61,446 nucleotides of DNA from a virus, in the IMG/VR virus record IMGVR_UViG_3300021347_000002, positions 1 through 61,446 of that record, one strand, 5' to 3'. The notes under the pieces are model-generated. The model was not told the DNA's origin. It did no database searches and saw only the letters and a list, made by a program, of their open reading frames with translations. Positions 30,471 through 38,702 of this stretch are shown here, piece after piece; positions within the stretch are counted from its first letter, which is position 1; the number at the start of each line of letters is the position of its first letter. Position numbers and translations under genes: made by a program.

Positions 30471-32693
30471 ATGTCAAACTTAATTGACTTAGACGGCCTC
30501 GACTTAGGGAGCCTTGATGAAAAGGGTAAGCCTGTTGAAACACGTCTCAAGGATGTAAAAGCAGCTATAGGCATCTTTGCAACCTTGCTCCGCGCTGATG
30601 AGAAGTCTGCTGTTAACCGTTCTCGGATTGACAGTATGTTTGACGGCAATGCCCCATACAGCCAATCACAGTTAGCGGCTAGTGGTCAAGGTCTCAAGAC
30701 CAACTTGAACTTCGGCGAAGCGCAGCGTCTGCTAGACATCTCTCTTTCGGCCTACGTTGACCTCTACAGCTCTTTAGAGAAGCTAGTGGAGGTAAAGGCT
30801 ACAACGGGCGAGAGAAGCGAGACAAAGCCAAAGGAGGACATCGTAGCGGAAGAGCTGACAAACTTGTTCCGCCGCTGGCCAGAGTTCCACAGTAGCTACC
30901 TTCGTCTTTGCACGCAGTTCATCAAGCACGGTGTAGGTATTGCCTACTTTGACTCACCAGAAGACTGGAAGTTCCGTGTCGGTGGTTTCGCTGACATACT
31001 CATTCCGCGACAGTCAGCCGCTTCGGAGAACGGTATCGACATCGCGGTTGGTCGTCGCCAGTATCAGTTACACGAGCTATACCACTTCATTAAGAACGAG
31101 AAAGCCGCTAAAGCGGTCGGCTGGAACGTAGCAGAGGTCAAGCGAGTCATGATGGAGAACGTCAAGACTTCGGGCCGCGCTTACACGTCTGGCAATACAT
31201 ATTCTGACTACGAGGCATTGCAGGCAGAGATCAAGAACAACGATCTCTACACCGGCATCCAGAACCCAACCGTTGACGTATTGCATTACTGGGTGCGTGA
31301 GATCGACGGTAGCGTAAGTCACTACATCTCCGCTGAGTCTAGTCCTAAAGATTTCCTATACAAGAAGGTCAGTCGCTACGACTCTCCTGAACAAGCCTAT
31401 ATCTTCTTCACCTATGGAGTCGGGAGTAACGGCACTTATCATTCGATTAGAGGACTCGGCCAGCGGATCTTTGCTCACGTCCAGACAAGTAACAGGCTTC
31501 GTTGCCAGCAGATTGACGGCGCGATGTTGGCGTCGGCTGTTATGATTCAGCCAGAGAACCAACGCTCTCTAGACGAACTCAGCTTCACATTCTACGGCGC
31601 GTATGCTGTGATGTCGCCTAACGTGCGTATTGTTGAGAAGGCTATTCCGAACTTAGGCACAGCAGTCCAACCAGCCTTGCAGGATCTCACGCAGCAGTTG
31701 AATCTTAACACCGACACAATGTCGCCGTATGGACCGAACCAGACTTCGCCATACAAGAATAAGATGCAGGTTGTAGCGGACATGGATGTGGCTACACGGA
31801 TTAGTGGTAGCACGCTAAACTTATTCTACTCAAGTTGGACTCGCCTAATGCGCGAGATGGTCCGCCGTATTGTTCAGGTCAAGCGGCCTGATGCGGCGAT
31901 TAAAGATTTCTTCGACCGTTGTGAAAAGCGGGGCGTAGAAAAAGAATTCATTAAGAAATTAGATGTCGCACAGACCAAAGCAGTTCGTTCCATTGGTAAT
32001 GGATCGCACGCAAACAGACTCGTCTCGCTTCGCGAGCTTCAAGGAATTAGTGGGCAATTCGACGACGTTGGTCGCCGCAACCTTACTCGTGACATCGTTA
32101 GCACTCGTGTCGGTCACGACCTCGCGGATCGCTATGTTCCGGCGCAAGAAGACGACAGGAAAACGGTAGATACCAAGATTGCTTATCTTGAGAACCAGCA
32201 GTTGCAACAAGGCCAGCCAGTTCCGGTTGTCTCTAGCGAGATGCATGGCCAGCACTTGCAGTTACACGTTCCGTTGTTGCAGCAGTTCATGCAATCGATC
32301 AACGAAGGACAGGCTGACCCGCAGCAGGTTCTTCCGGCATTGCAGGCACTTTACCAGCACATTAGCGAGACCGCCCAATACGCTGCTGGAGATCCGGCAT
32401 TGCAGGCCGTAGTGTCGAACGCGAAGCAGATTCTCCAGTATGCTGAAGAAGCGATCAACAACACCATGAAGGCGTTGGAGAAGATCCAGAGGGAGCAACA
32501 GCAAATTTCTGAAGAAGGGGGTGGACAACCTCAAGCGTCTGAGGTAGACATGAAGCTACAGAAGGCGCAAGTCGATATGCAGATCACGCAGCAGAAGGCT
32601 GAACTTGAGATGGCTATTAAGCAGAAGAAGTTCGACCAAGAGCAAGCGATCCGCGATGCCGAAGCCGCCTTGAGGTTTCGTGAACAAGAATAA
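30471..32693 (+). CDS. Portal (head-tail connector) protein
   Basis: 740 residues from the ATG at 30471. The TTG 12 codons earlier is the -35 box. The architecture is that of a podovirus-like portal: a mixed N-terminal wing (ADEKSAVNRSRIDSMFDG), a long central stem, then a Gln-rich coiled-coil C-terminus (about 640-740) forming the barrel. It is followed by scaffold and capsid genes in the usual order. The identification rests on size, pattern and gene order rather than a short diagnostic motif. Confidence 0.8.
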   Translation: MSNLIDLDGLDLGSLDEKGKPVETRLKDVKAAIGIFATLLRADEKSAVNRSRIDSMFDGNAPYSQSQLAASGQGLKTNLNFGEAQRLLDISLSAYVDLYSSLEKLVEVKATTGERSETKPKEDIVAEELTNLFRRWPEFHSSYLRLCTQFIKHGVGIAYFDSPEDWKFRVGGFADILIPRQSAASENGIDIAVGRRQYQLHELYHFIKNEKAAKAVGWNVAEVKRVMMENVKTSGRAYTSGNTYSDYEALQAEIKNNDLYTGIQNPTVDVLHYWVREIDGSVSHYISAESSPKDFLYKKVSRYDSPEQAYIFFTYGVGSNGTYHSIRGLGQRIFAHVQTSNRLRCQQIDGAMLASAVMIQPENQRSLDELSFTFYGAYAVMSPNVRIVEKAIPNLGTAVQPALQDLTQQLNLNTDTMSPYGPNQTSPYKNKMQVVADMDVATRISGSTLNLFYSSWTRLMREMVRRIVQVKRPDAAIKDFFDRCEKRGVEKEFIKKLDVAQTKAVRSIGNGSHANRLVSLRELQGISGQFDDVGRRNLTRDIVSTRVGHDLADRYVPAQEDDRKTVDTKIAYLENQQLQQGQPVPVVSSEMHGQHLQLHVPLLQQFMQSINEGQADPQQVLPALQALYQHISETAQYAAGDPALQAVVSNAKQILQYAEEAINNTMKALEKIQREQQQISEEGGGQPQASEVDMKLQKAQVDMQITQQKAELEMAIKQKKFDQEQAIRDAEAALRFREQE

Positions 32694-32989
32694 TGCCAGC
32701 TAAAAAGAAAGCCACAGTTCCAATTAAGTTGGAATACTGGTTCAAAGATTTAAAGTCGGTTACAAGGCTACGGGAGCTACTGGACGACCCTGCCCTACAA
32801 CAAGCAATCGCAATTTTGAAAGAGGCATCTGGCCCAACGGTTACGTCGTTGGACGCAGACCCGCAAGCGAACAGCCACAAACTGGCTTGGTATGCTGGAT
32901 ACAGAGACGCCTTTAATGATCTGGAGAAGCTGACTCATCGGCCCTCCACCACAAAAACTAACCAACCAGACGAATGGACGCACCTGTAG
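32693..32989 (+). CDS. Hypothetical head-region protein, 98 aa
   Basis: Lies between portal and scaffold with overlaps on both sides (shares A with the portal stop; 16 bases with the scaffold start). It has a basic start (MPAKKKATVPIKLEYWF), then a helical domain. Position suggests a small head-assembly protein. No family recognised. Confidence 0.65.
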   Translation: MPAKKKATVPIKLEYWFKDLKSVTRLRELLDDPALQQAIAILKEASGPTVTSLDADPQANSHKLAWYAGYRDAFNDLEKLTHRPSTTKTNQPDEWTHL

Positions 32990-34170
32990 AAGCAGCCGTA
33001 GAGGCCACTGAAGCCGTAGAAGCACCAACTAATGTAGATGCTTTACCCGATGCCGCTGAACCGACTTCATTTGAAGCATCGTTAGAAGCAGCGTTTGCTA
33101 ACCTTGACCAAGCACCCGCAGAGCCTGAACCGGAACCGGAGCCAGCCGCAGAGCCTGATCCAGAACCCGAACCAGTGGTAGAGGAACCAGTTGCTGAGGA
33201 ACAGGATACAGGAAACGAGGTTCAGGAATCAGATGACCCAATCGAAAATTTAACGGAAGACATCGGCGACGAGTGGACCCCTAAAGCGGCTAATCGTTTT
33301 AAGGAACTCAAGACTGAGTTAAAGACAAATCGATCTGAGTTGGAGCAGTTGCGTCAGCAATCGAAGGAATACGAATCGAAGATTCAGGAGTTGACGGGAC
33401 TTGCTGAGAGTAAGGACGTTGAGCAGCTACAAGAAAGGCTTGCTGAATATGAACAACAGCAAGCTCTGACTAATCTGGAGCAGACCCCTGCTTATAAGCA
33501 GATAGTGTCGGAGCCGTTGGAAGCTCTTGTTGAGCAGGCTGACCAGATCGCTGACAAGTATGAAGTCGATTCAGATTCATTGATTGACATATTAGCGTTA
33601 GACGATCCTGAAGAACAGGAAGAACAACTTGGTGAGTTGTTGCCAAATGCTAGTGACCGTGATAAGGCTAAGATTTATCGGATCATGGAAGACATTGACC
33701 CGATTCTTAAGAGGCGTGAGAAGCTTTATGAGAATGCTGATGCTGCATTAGCGGAAGCTAAGAACCTTGAAGAGCAGCAGAAAGCAGCCACAGCAGCGGA
33801 ACAAGCCCAACTTAGGCAGAATATCACAAGAAATGTCGTCGAAAGAGTCCAGCAAAAGTTGCCCTTCCTCAAAGGAATCGAAGGTCTTGACATGTCAGCT
33901 ATCCAGCAGAAGGCATCAGAGACTGATCCTTCTGTCCTCCATCCTGTTGACCACGCCTACAATGCGGTCTCAGCCCAAGTGTTCCCGACGGTTGTTCGGC
34001 AGTATCTTGAGATGAGGAAAGAAGTCGAGTCATTGACTGATCGTCTTGCTGAGTATGAGGATGCGGAGCCAGCGATGTCTGGTCAGACGAAAGCCCCTGC
34101 CGCTAGTTCTGGAGTTCCTGAAAATGGGAGCTTTGAAGAGCGAGTGAACGCTGCTTTGGGTGCTGTGTGA
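32974..34170 (+). CDS. Putative capsid scaffolding protein, 398 aa
   Basis: Highly acidic N-terminus with a Pro-Glu repeat (EPEPEPEP type, residues about 49-75), then long coiled coils (LKTNRSELEQLRQQSKEYESK; LEEQQKAATAAEQAQ). Composition, length and location between portal and capsid genes are typical of phage scaffolds. There is no protease domain, and the best-guess protease is encoded elsewhere. Confidence 0.8.
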   Translation: MDAPVEAAVEATEAVEAPTNVDALPDAAEPTSFEASLEAAFANLDQAPAEPEPEPEPAAEPDPEPEPVVEEPVAEEQDTGNEVQESDDPIENLTEDIGDEWTPKAANRFKELKTELKTNRSELEQLRQQSKEYESKIQELTGLAESKDVEQLQERLAEYEQQQALTNLEQTPAYKQIVSEPLEALVEQADQIADKYEVDSDSLIDILALDDPEEQEEQLGELLPNASDRDKAKIYRIMEDIDPILKRREKLYENADAALAEAKNLEEQQKAATAAEQAQLRQNITRNVVERVQQKLPFLKGIEGLDMSAIQQKASETDPSVLHPVDHAYNAVSAQVFPTVVRQYLEMRKEVESLTDRLAEYEDAEPAMSGQTKAPAASSGVPENGSFEERVNAALGAV

Positions 34171-34175
34171 CCCCG

Positions 34176-34203
34176 TTGACAGATCGCCAGACAGTGTTAA
34201 TAT
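34176..34203 (+). promoter_or_regulatory. Promoter for the major capsid gene
   Basis: TTGACA (34176-34181), 16 bases, TAATAT (34198-34203), a few bases after the scaffold stop. Unlike the others it leaves a leader of about 160 bases before the capsid ATG, suggesting a stabilising or translation-enhancing 5' UTR for the most abundant virion protein. Confidence 0.7.
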
Positions 34204-34217
34204 GCGCTTATCAGTTG

Positions 34218-34299
34218 GGTTGCTCTAGCCTTAAATAGTTCTAAACAACTGGTAAAGCACATAGAAACTCAGGTTGCTCTAGCCATTGATTAGTTCTAA
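34218..34299 (+). repeat. Duplicated motif in the capsid mRNA leader
   Basis: GGTTGCTCTAGCC at 34218-34230 and 34272-34284, each followed 5-6 bases later by TAGTTCTAA (34236-34244, 34291-34299). The repeat period is about 54 bases. The words do not encode protein. They may form paired hairpins or bind a protein that controls capsid mRNA. Confidence 0.75.
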
Positions 34300-34371
34300 G
34301 AGGTTCGCCCTAAAACTCTTTAGTTTCCGACCACGTTGGCTGGAAGCGCAAACCCTTATTTATTTAAAACA

Positions 34372-35664
34372 ATGTCTACCTTTAATTTGGGGTCTACCGG
34401 CCTCGCTTCAATCAACACTATTCTCGCTGAAGAAGCCAACCGCATCGGCAGCGACATCTACTCACGCACGCTCCACACCTCTCCTTGGTTGGACCTTACT
34501 AAGCAGTCCGCATTTCCTGATGGAATGGGCTACCAGCAGACCACGCTCGTATATGATCGCGCTATTGCGACATCTGATGCCGCAGGAACCACTGCTGCTG
34601 GAGCTGGCGCATGGTCTAATGTTGGTGGGACATTCTCTAGTCAGACCCCAGCTTCAAATACTGGAGACTTAGTTAATGTCAATGACACTGCTGAGGACGT
34701 TCAAGGCGGTCGCGGTGACGGGCAAGATGTCACTGACAATAACCCCGCCGGAACCGACCGACGCTCGTTCGTTCAGTTCAACAAGAAGCTCAAGCCTTTC
34801 TCGTTGCAACGCGCCGTAATTGAGTCCCCGAAGATTTCTTTGGAAGACCTCCGCTTCGCCGCACACCGTCAGGACCAGCTTCGTGCTATCATGGACATCA
34901 TGACGCAAGTTACCCGCAACACTTGGGAAAACCGCTACCGTGATGAGTTTCACGCCATCGCTGACAACAAAGTTCTTTGTGCAGCTACTGGAACCGCAAT
35001 TACTGCCGCTCAAGAGTCTATTGCTAAAGTTCCTACTTCGGCTGTTACTGCTAACGTATCTAACGCAATCCTTGATAAGATCTACTACAGTCTTATCCGT
35101 GGGGGTGCAGGTTCTAACGCTTACGGTCGTGAAAACGGTCGCCCAGTGTTCTCACTTGTCCTTTCTTCTGAGGCTTCCTATCAGCTCCAGACCGAAGCCG
35201 GATTCCGTGATGACGTTCGCTACAACAACGCTAAGGTAAGTGACCTGATCGCTCCACTCGGTATCGAGAAGTCCTTCCGAGGATTCTACCACCTTGTTGA
35301 TGACCTCGCTCCGCGTTATGCTTCTAACTACTCACTTGTTGCGCCTTACAGTGTATCCGCTGGAGGAATTGCTACTCCTAACCCCTCATACGAGTCAGCT
35401 CCGTTTGAAGCAGCCTACGTTCTTCACCCTGAAGTTTGCGAAGCCCTCATTCCTAATCCAATGAGTGGTTCTAACGGACTCAGCTTCGACCCTGTCAACT
35501 ACCGTGGTAAGTTTGACTGGAAGAACATCGCTAACGAGATTACTAACCCTGACGGAACCATCGGATTCTTCCGTGGTGTTCTTGCCAGTGCTACCAAGCC
35601 CATTAAGACTGAGTTTGGTTATGTTCTCCTCTTCAAGCGTGACTCCAGCACTCCTGCTGCCTAA
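34372..35664 (+). CDS. Major capsid protein
   Basis: 430 residues from the ATG at 34372 (leader ATTTATTTAAAACA); the TTG 12 codons upstream is rejected. The N-terminal arm (ASINTILAEEANRIGSDIYSRTLHTSPWLDL) and a Gly/Ala/Thr-rich surface loop (TTAAGAGAWSNVGG) are followed by E-loop and spine-like segments and a YGYVLLFKRD-type C-terminal strand. Pattern and position after portal and scaffold support an HK97-fold capsid. It has its own promoter and is followed by hairpins. Confidence 0.85.
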   Translation: MSTFNLGSTGLASINTILAEEANRIGSDIYSRTLHTSPWLDLTKQSAFPDGMGYQQTTLVYDRAIATSDAAGTTAAGAGAWSNVGGTFSSQTPASNTGDLVNVNDTAEDVQGGRGDGQDVTDNNPAGTDRRSFVQFNKKLKPFSLQRAVIESPKISLEDLRFAAHRQDQLRAIMDIMTQVTRNTWENRYRDEFHAIADNKVLCAATGTAITAAQESIAKVPTSAVTANVSNAILDKIYYSLIRGGAGSNAYGRENGRPVFSLVLSSEASYQLQTEAGFRDDVRYNNAKVSDLIAPLGIEKSFRGFYHLVDDLAPRYASNYSLVAPYSVSAGGIATPNPSYESAPFEAAYVLHPEVCEALIPNPMSGSNGLSFDPVNYRGKFDWKNIANEITNPDGTIGFFRGVLASATKPIKTEFGYVLLFKRDSSTPAA

Positions 35665-35676
35665 TTAATCTAGTTG

Positions 35677-35702
35677 AGTAGGGGTAGTTCGCTGCCCCTA
35701 CT
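35677..35702 (+). other. Stable UUCG-loop hairpin after the capsid gene
   Basis: AGTAGGGGTAG-TTCG-CTGCCCCTACT: an 11-bp stem with one G-U pair and a UUCG tetraloop, directly after the capsid stop. No T-run follows, so it probably protects the 3' end or sets partial readthrough rather than ending transcription. Confidence 0.75.
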
Positions 35703-35723
35703 TAGCGTAACTTATATAGAATT

Positions 35724-35921
35724 ATGCCAACACTAGACGACGCACCAACAGGTCAGGTCTCAACTTTAGCTGGAGTTAATGCTGGAGTAACCGCAGACGT
35801 AGCTACTCGCGCTCATGGAGACGATCTGATCCAGATCTATGACGTCTCTGAGCAAAAAGCTAAAACGATTAAGCTTTCAGAACTCGCTATTGCTCTTCAG
35901 GCAACTCTTGATCCAGCCTAA
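35724..35921 (+). CDS. Small head-associated protein, 65 aa
   Basis: Begins MPTLDDAPTGQVSTLAGVNAGVTADVATRAHGDDLIQIYDVSEQKAKTIKLSEL, a beta-rich sequence with repeated GVNAGV/GVTADV, resembling short decoration or spike-base proteins encoded beside capsid genes. It lies between the UUCG hairpin and a strong terminator, so it should be made at a level near that of the capsid. Confidence 0.65.
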   Translation: MPTLDDAPTGQVSTLAGVNAGVTADVATRAHGDDLIQIYDVSEQKAKTIKLSELAIALQATLDPA

Positions 35922-35946
35922 TCCCGAATCACGTAACACTTAACAT

Positions 35947-35991
35947 GAACCCCGTTACCTGTCTCTAAAACGGGTAGCGGGGTTCTTTTTT
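35947..35991 (+). terminator. Rho-independent terminator of the capsid unit
   Basis: Stem arms GAACCCCGTTACCTG and CGGGTAGCGGGGTTC (15 bp with two G-U pairs) around an 8-9 base loop, then TTTTTT. Classical intrinsic terminator on the plus strand. Confidence 0.9.
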
Positions 35992-36006
35992 ACAGAAACA
36001 ATTATT

Positions 36007-36831
36007 ATGTCATTAGATTTTAAAACATTCGATGCTTTCAAAAAGTTAATTGCAGCTAACCCTGAGATTCTTAATTTGGTTCAGTCAGTAGGCCGCGACG
36101 CTACTCAAGTTGCTTCTCTTCCATCAAGAGCGAGGGGGGCGATAAAGCGTGGAGCTGCTGAACTAGGAGAAGGGGTAGCTGGCTTAGTTGAAAAAGGAGC
36201 TGGGTTGGCAGACAAATATCAACCTCAGATTAGTTTAGGAGAAGAGGGGCCTTCAGCGAAGATCCCTTACAACCCTCTTATACCCTTTGATGCCGCTGAC
36301 CTTGCCGCCGCCGCAGGTTTAGCTAGAGAAGGATTGTCACAGGCTTCCGACTCTAAAACAGCGGAAGAAAAAATGTATGACAGTGCGCTTGAGGCAATGG
36401 ATAAGCGCATTGAGGAACTTGATAGTCCACCATCATCAGCACCAGCTCAACCTAAAGAAAGTCTAGAAGAGCGGAAAAAAAGGTATGCAGGTAACAAAGA
36501 AAAGATCAGAGCTATCCGAGATCGGAAAGATGCTGAACGCGCTGCCGCGTCTGAGGAAGAAGAACCTTCAGAAAGTGGTGGCTTTTCCGACATACTAGCA
36601 GGTATCTCAGACCAAGTAAAAGCAGGGGTAGAAGCTTCTGAAGAACCAGAAACTGACTACACTGAAGAAGCTATTGGTCTGTTCAAGAATACTCACGCTA
36701 CTGAGTTTGACCCTAAGTCCAGCATGGACAGAGGTAAGCTTGAAAAGATGAAAAAGCTACTTGCTAAACAAGGTGGTTTAGGGGATATGACTGCTAACCA
36801 GTTTGCCCTTCAAGTTTACCGCGACGAATAA
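36007..36831 (+). CDS. Putative virion protein, 274 aa
   Basis: An N-terminal helical domain, a hydrophobic Ala/Gly stretch (IPFDAADLAAAAGLAREGL) and a charged C-terminal half rich in Lys/Glu/Ser. No family recognised. It shares its last base with the next start. Position suggests a head-completion or ejected protein. Confidence 0.6.
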   Translation: MSLDFKTFDAFKKLIAANPEILNLVQSVGRDATQVASLPSRARGAIKRGAAELGEGVAGLVEKGAGLADKYQPQISLGEEGPSAKIPYNPLIPFDAADLAAAAGLAREGLSQASDSKTAEEKMYDSALEAMDKRIEELDSPPSSAPAQPKESLEERKKRYAGNKEKIRAIRDRKDAERAAASEEEEPSESGGFSDILAGISDQVKAGVEASEEPETDYTEEAIGLFKNTHATEFDPKSSMDRGKLEKMKKLLAKQGGLGDMTANQFALQVYRDE

Positions 36832-37151
36832 TGGACGACGTATACCAATCCGAAGATTCTCCTCAGCATGAAAATGCTGAGAAGGATCTGGAGATGATCC
36901 ATCAGCAGCTTTCTAATGTGCAAGCTAATGTTGAGGCTCTCCTGCAACAGTGTGGCTGTGGCTCGCCTAGGCTTTCAGAAGCGTGGGTTCAGTCAAAAGT
37001 GACGCTGGCCAATGATTATCTGGACACGGTTCATTCCTACGTTGTGAACGGCGGCCCAATGAAACCGGACGCTGGACAAGGCGACTCAGATAAGGTAGGC
37101 TTCGTCATTGCCGTGGAAAAGGCTATGACGGATGGCAGCAGCAAAGCATAA
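36831..37151 (+). CDS. Small conserved phage protein, 106 aa
   Basis: A helical domain (LEMIHQQLSNVQANVEALLQ), a CGCG motif, then LSEAWVQSKVTLANDYLDTVHSYV. The AWVQSK(V/I)..A.DY...V..Y pattern recurs in small proteins beside structural genes of many phages. Function unknown. Its end overlaps the next gene by 20 bases. Confidence 0.65.
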   Translation: MDDVYQSEDSPQHENAEKDLEMIHQQLSNVQANVEALLQQCGCGSPRLSEAWVQSKVTLANDYLDTVHSYVVNGGPMKPDAGQGDSDKVGFVIAVEKAMTDGSSKA

Positions 37152-37476
37152 CATTATTGTAAGTCGTGGCGAGGATTACTCGTTTACGTTGACTGTTAAG
37201 ACGAGTGGTAATGCGGTCGTTAATATAACTGGCGACACATTCACTGCTGAGATCAGGCGCGACGGAGGTAAACCTCTTGTTGCGTCTTTTTCTTGTGTTA
37301 TTACGGATGCGGTCAATGGTGTTTTGACTGCGACCTTGAATAAGGCGGAGAGCTTAAAGCTTGATGGGAATGTCAACTACAAGTGGGATATGTTCCGTTT
37401 TGAGAACACTTCTAGCGTAACGACCCGATTAATCTATGGAGACGTAAAGGTTGAGAACAACGTAACTGACATATAA
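37132..37476 (+). CDS. Putative baseplate/fibre-base beta-sandwich protein, 114 aa
   Basis: Pattern NIIVSRGEDYSFTLTV...VNITGDTFTAEIRRDGGKP...LTATL...YKWDMFR...RLIYGDVKVENNVT is that of the BppU-type N-terminal beta-sandwich (G.d..f...; G.t..a.iR; G.l.l; YDl; G...v). Such proteins mount fibres. It lies directly upstream of a collagen-like fibre. Confidence 0.7.
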   Translation: MAAAKHNIIVSRGEDYSFTLTVKTSGNAVVNITGDTFTAEIRRDGGKPLVASFSCVITDAVNGVLTATLNKAESLKLDGNVNYKWDMFRFENTSSVTTRLIYGDVKVENNVTDI

Positions 37477-38690
37477 TGGCTGTAGAGATCACAGAAACAC
37501 TCCGTCACAATTTAGCGGTAACTGAAGACAACTGGCAACTTACGTTGACTTCTGGGCCTGCTGGACCTGCTGGAGCTAATGGCACTAATGGGACGAACGG
37601 CACTAATGGAACTAATGGTGCGGACGGCGCGGCTGGCCCTAATGTAATTACTAGTAGCACAGCTAGTGACGGGACGGGTAACATTAACATAAGTAATGTG
37701 GTTAGTGACACAGCGGAAGTTGAATCGTTACTGACAATATCAGGCGATCAGCTAGTGGAAGACGGTTCTCAGATTGCTTTTGGTGCAGGTGAGGATTTAA
37801 AAATATACCACGGCTCAAATAACAGCTACATTAAAGAATCAGGTACAGGCGGTTTGTTTATACAAGGTGATACTACAATCACTATAGAAAAGACAGACGG
37901 CGAGAACATGGCCGAGTTTATTCCTGACAGTGCTGTTAATTTGTATTACAACAATGTGGTAAAGTTAGCGACGAGTGCGACAGGTATCACAACTCAGAGC
38001 ATTTATTTGAGTGGTGATATTGATCTCCAAGACACTTCAGGAGCTAACTCAGGTAAAATTAAAATAGGTAGTGGTGACGACCTACAGTTATACCACGACG
38101 GCACTCAATCGATAGTAAATAATCTAACAGGAAACTTATTTATAAGTACTCTGTCTGCTGATACAGACATAGTTTATTACGCAGATAATGGGTCTGGTAG
38201 TGTAGCAGAATATTTTAGATTGGATGGTGGTTTAGCCTCTTCAGGAACTAGGTATACAACTTGGCCAGATAATAGTAGAGTAACATTTGGAGCGGATCAG
38301 GATCTCCAACTCTACCATGATGGTTCTAATAGTTACATAGACGACAGTGGTACGGGTAATTTAAACATCAGAGCAGCCAACCTGAACCTACAGAAATATA
38401 CTGGCGAGACCTTCATCGCGTGCGTAGCAGATGGATCGGTATCAATATATCACGATAATGCGCCCCTCTTACAAACAACCCCTAGTGGGATTCTTGTTAC
38501 TGGAGTTGTCCAAAGTGCAGTATACCCGTTCAGTACTTTATCAAATATAGCATCCCCCGCCGCAGGTATGAGGGCATTTGTTAATGATTCTAACCAGTCG
38601 CTATCTTCACATCACGGTGCTATTGTAGCTGGTGGTGGGTCACATTATGTCCCTGTATATTACGATGGTAGTAACTGGCGTATAGGCTAA
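37476..38690 (+). CDS. Collagen-like tail fibre protein, 404 aa
   Basis: Residues about 27-52 are Gly-X-Y repeats (GPAGPAGANGTNGTNG). The remainder contains four or more copies of a fibre repeat around (D/E)LK/QIYHDGSNSYI.DSGTGNL, which marine phages use in trimeric fibre shafts. The C-terminal part (VNDSNQ..HHGAIVAGGGSHYVPVYYDGSNWRIG) is a common fibre tip. Receptor binding is likely. Confidence 0.85.
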   Translation: MAVEITETLRHNLAVTEDNWQLTLTSGPAGPAGANGTNGTNGTNGTNGADGAAGPNVITSSTASDGTGNINISNVVSDTAEVESLLTISGDQLVEDGSQIAFGAGEDLKIYHGSNNSYIKESGTGGLFIQGDTTITIEKTDGENMAEFIPDSAVNLYYNNVVKLATSATGITTQSIYLSGDIDLQDTSGANSGKIKIGSGDDLQLYHDGTQSIVNNLTGNLFISTLSADTDIVYYADNGSGSVAEYFRLDGGLASSGTRYTTWPDNSRVTFGADQDLQLYHDGSNSYIDDSGTGNLNIRAANLNLQKYTGETFIACVADGSVSIYHDNAPLLQTTPSGILVTGVVQSAVYPFSTLSNIASPAAGMRAFVNDSNQSLSSHHGAIVAGGGSHYVPVYYDGSNWRIG

Positions 38691-38702
38691 ACCTAAAAGA
38701 TA

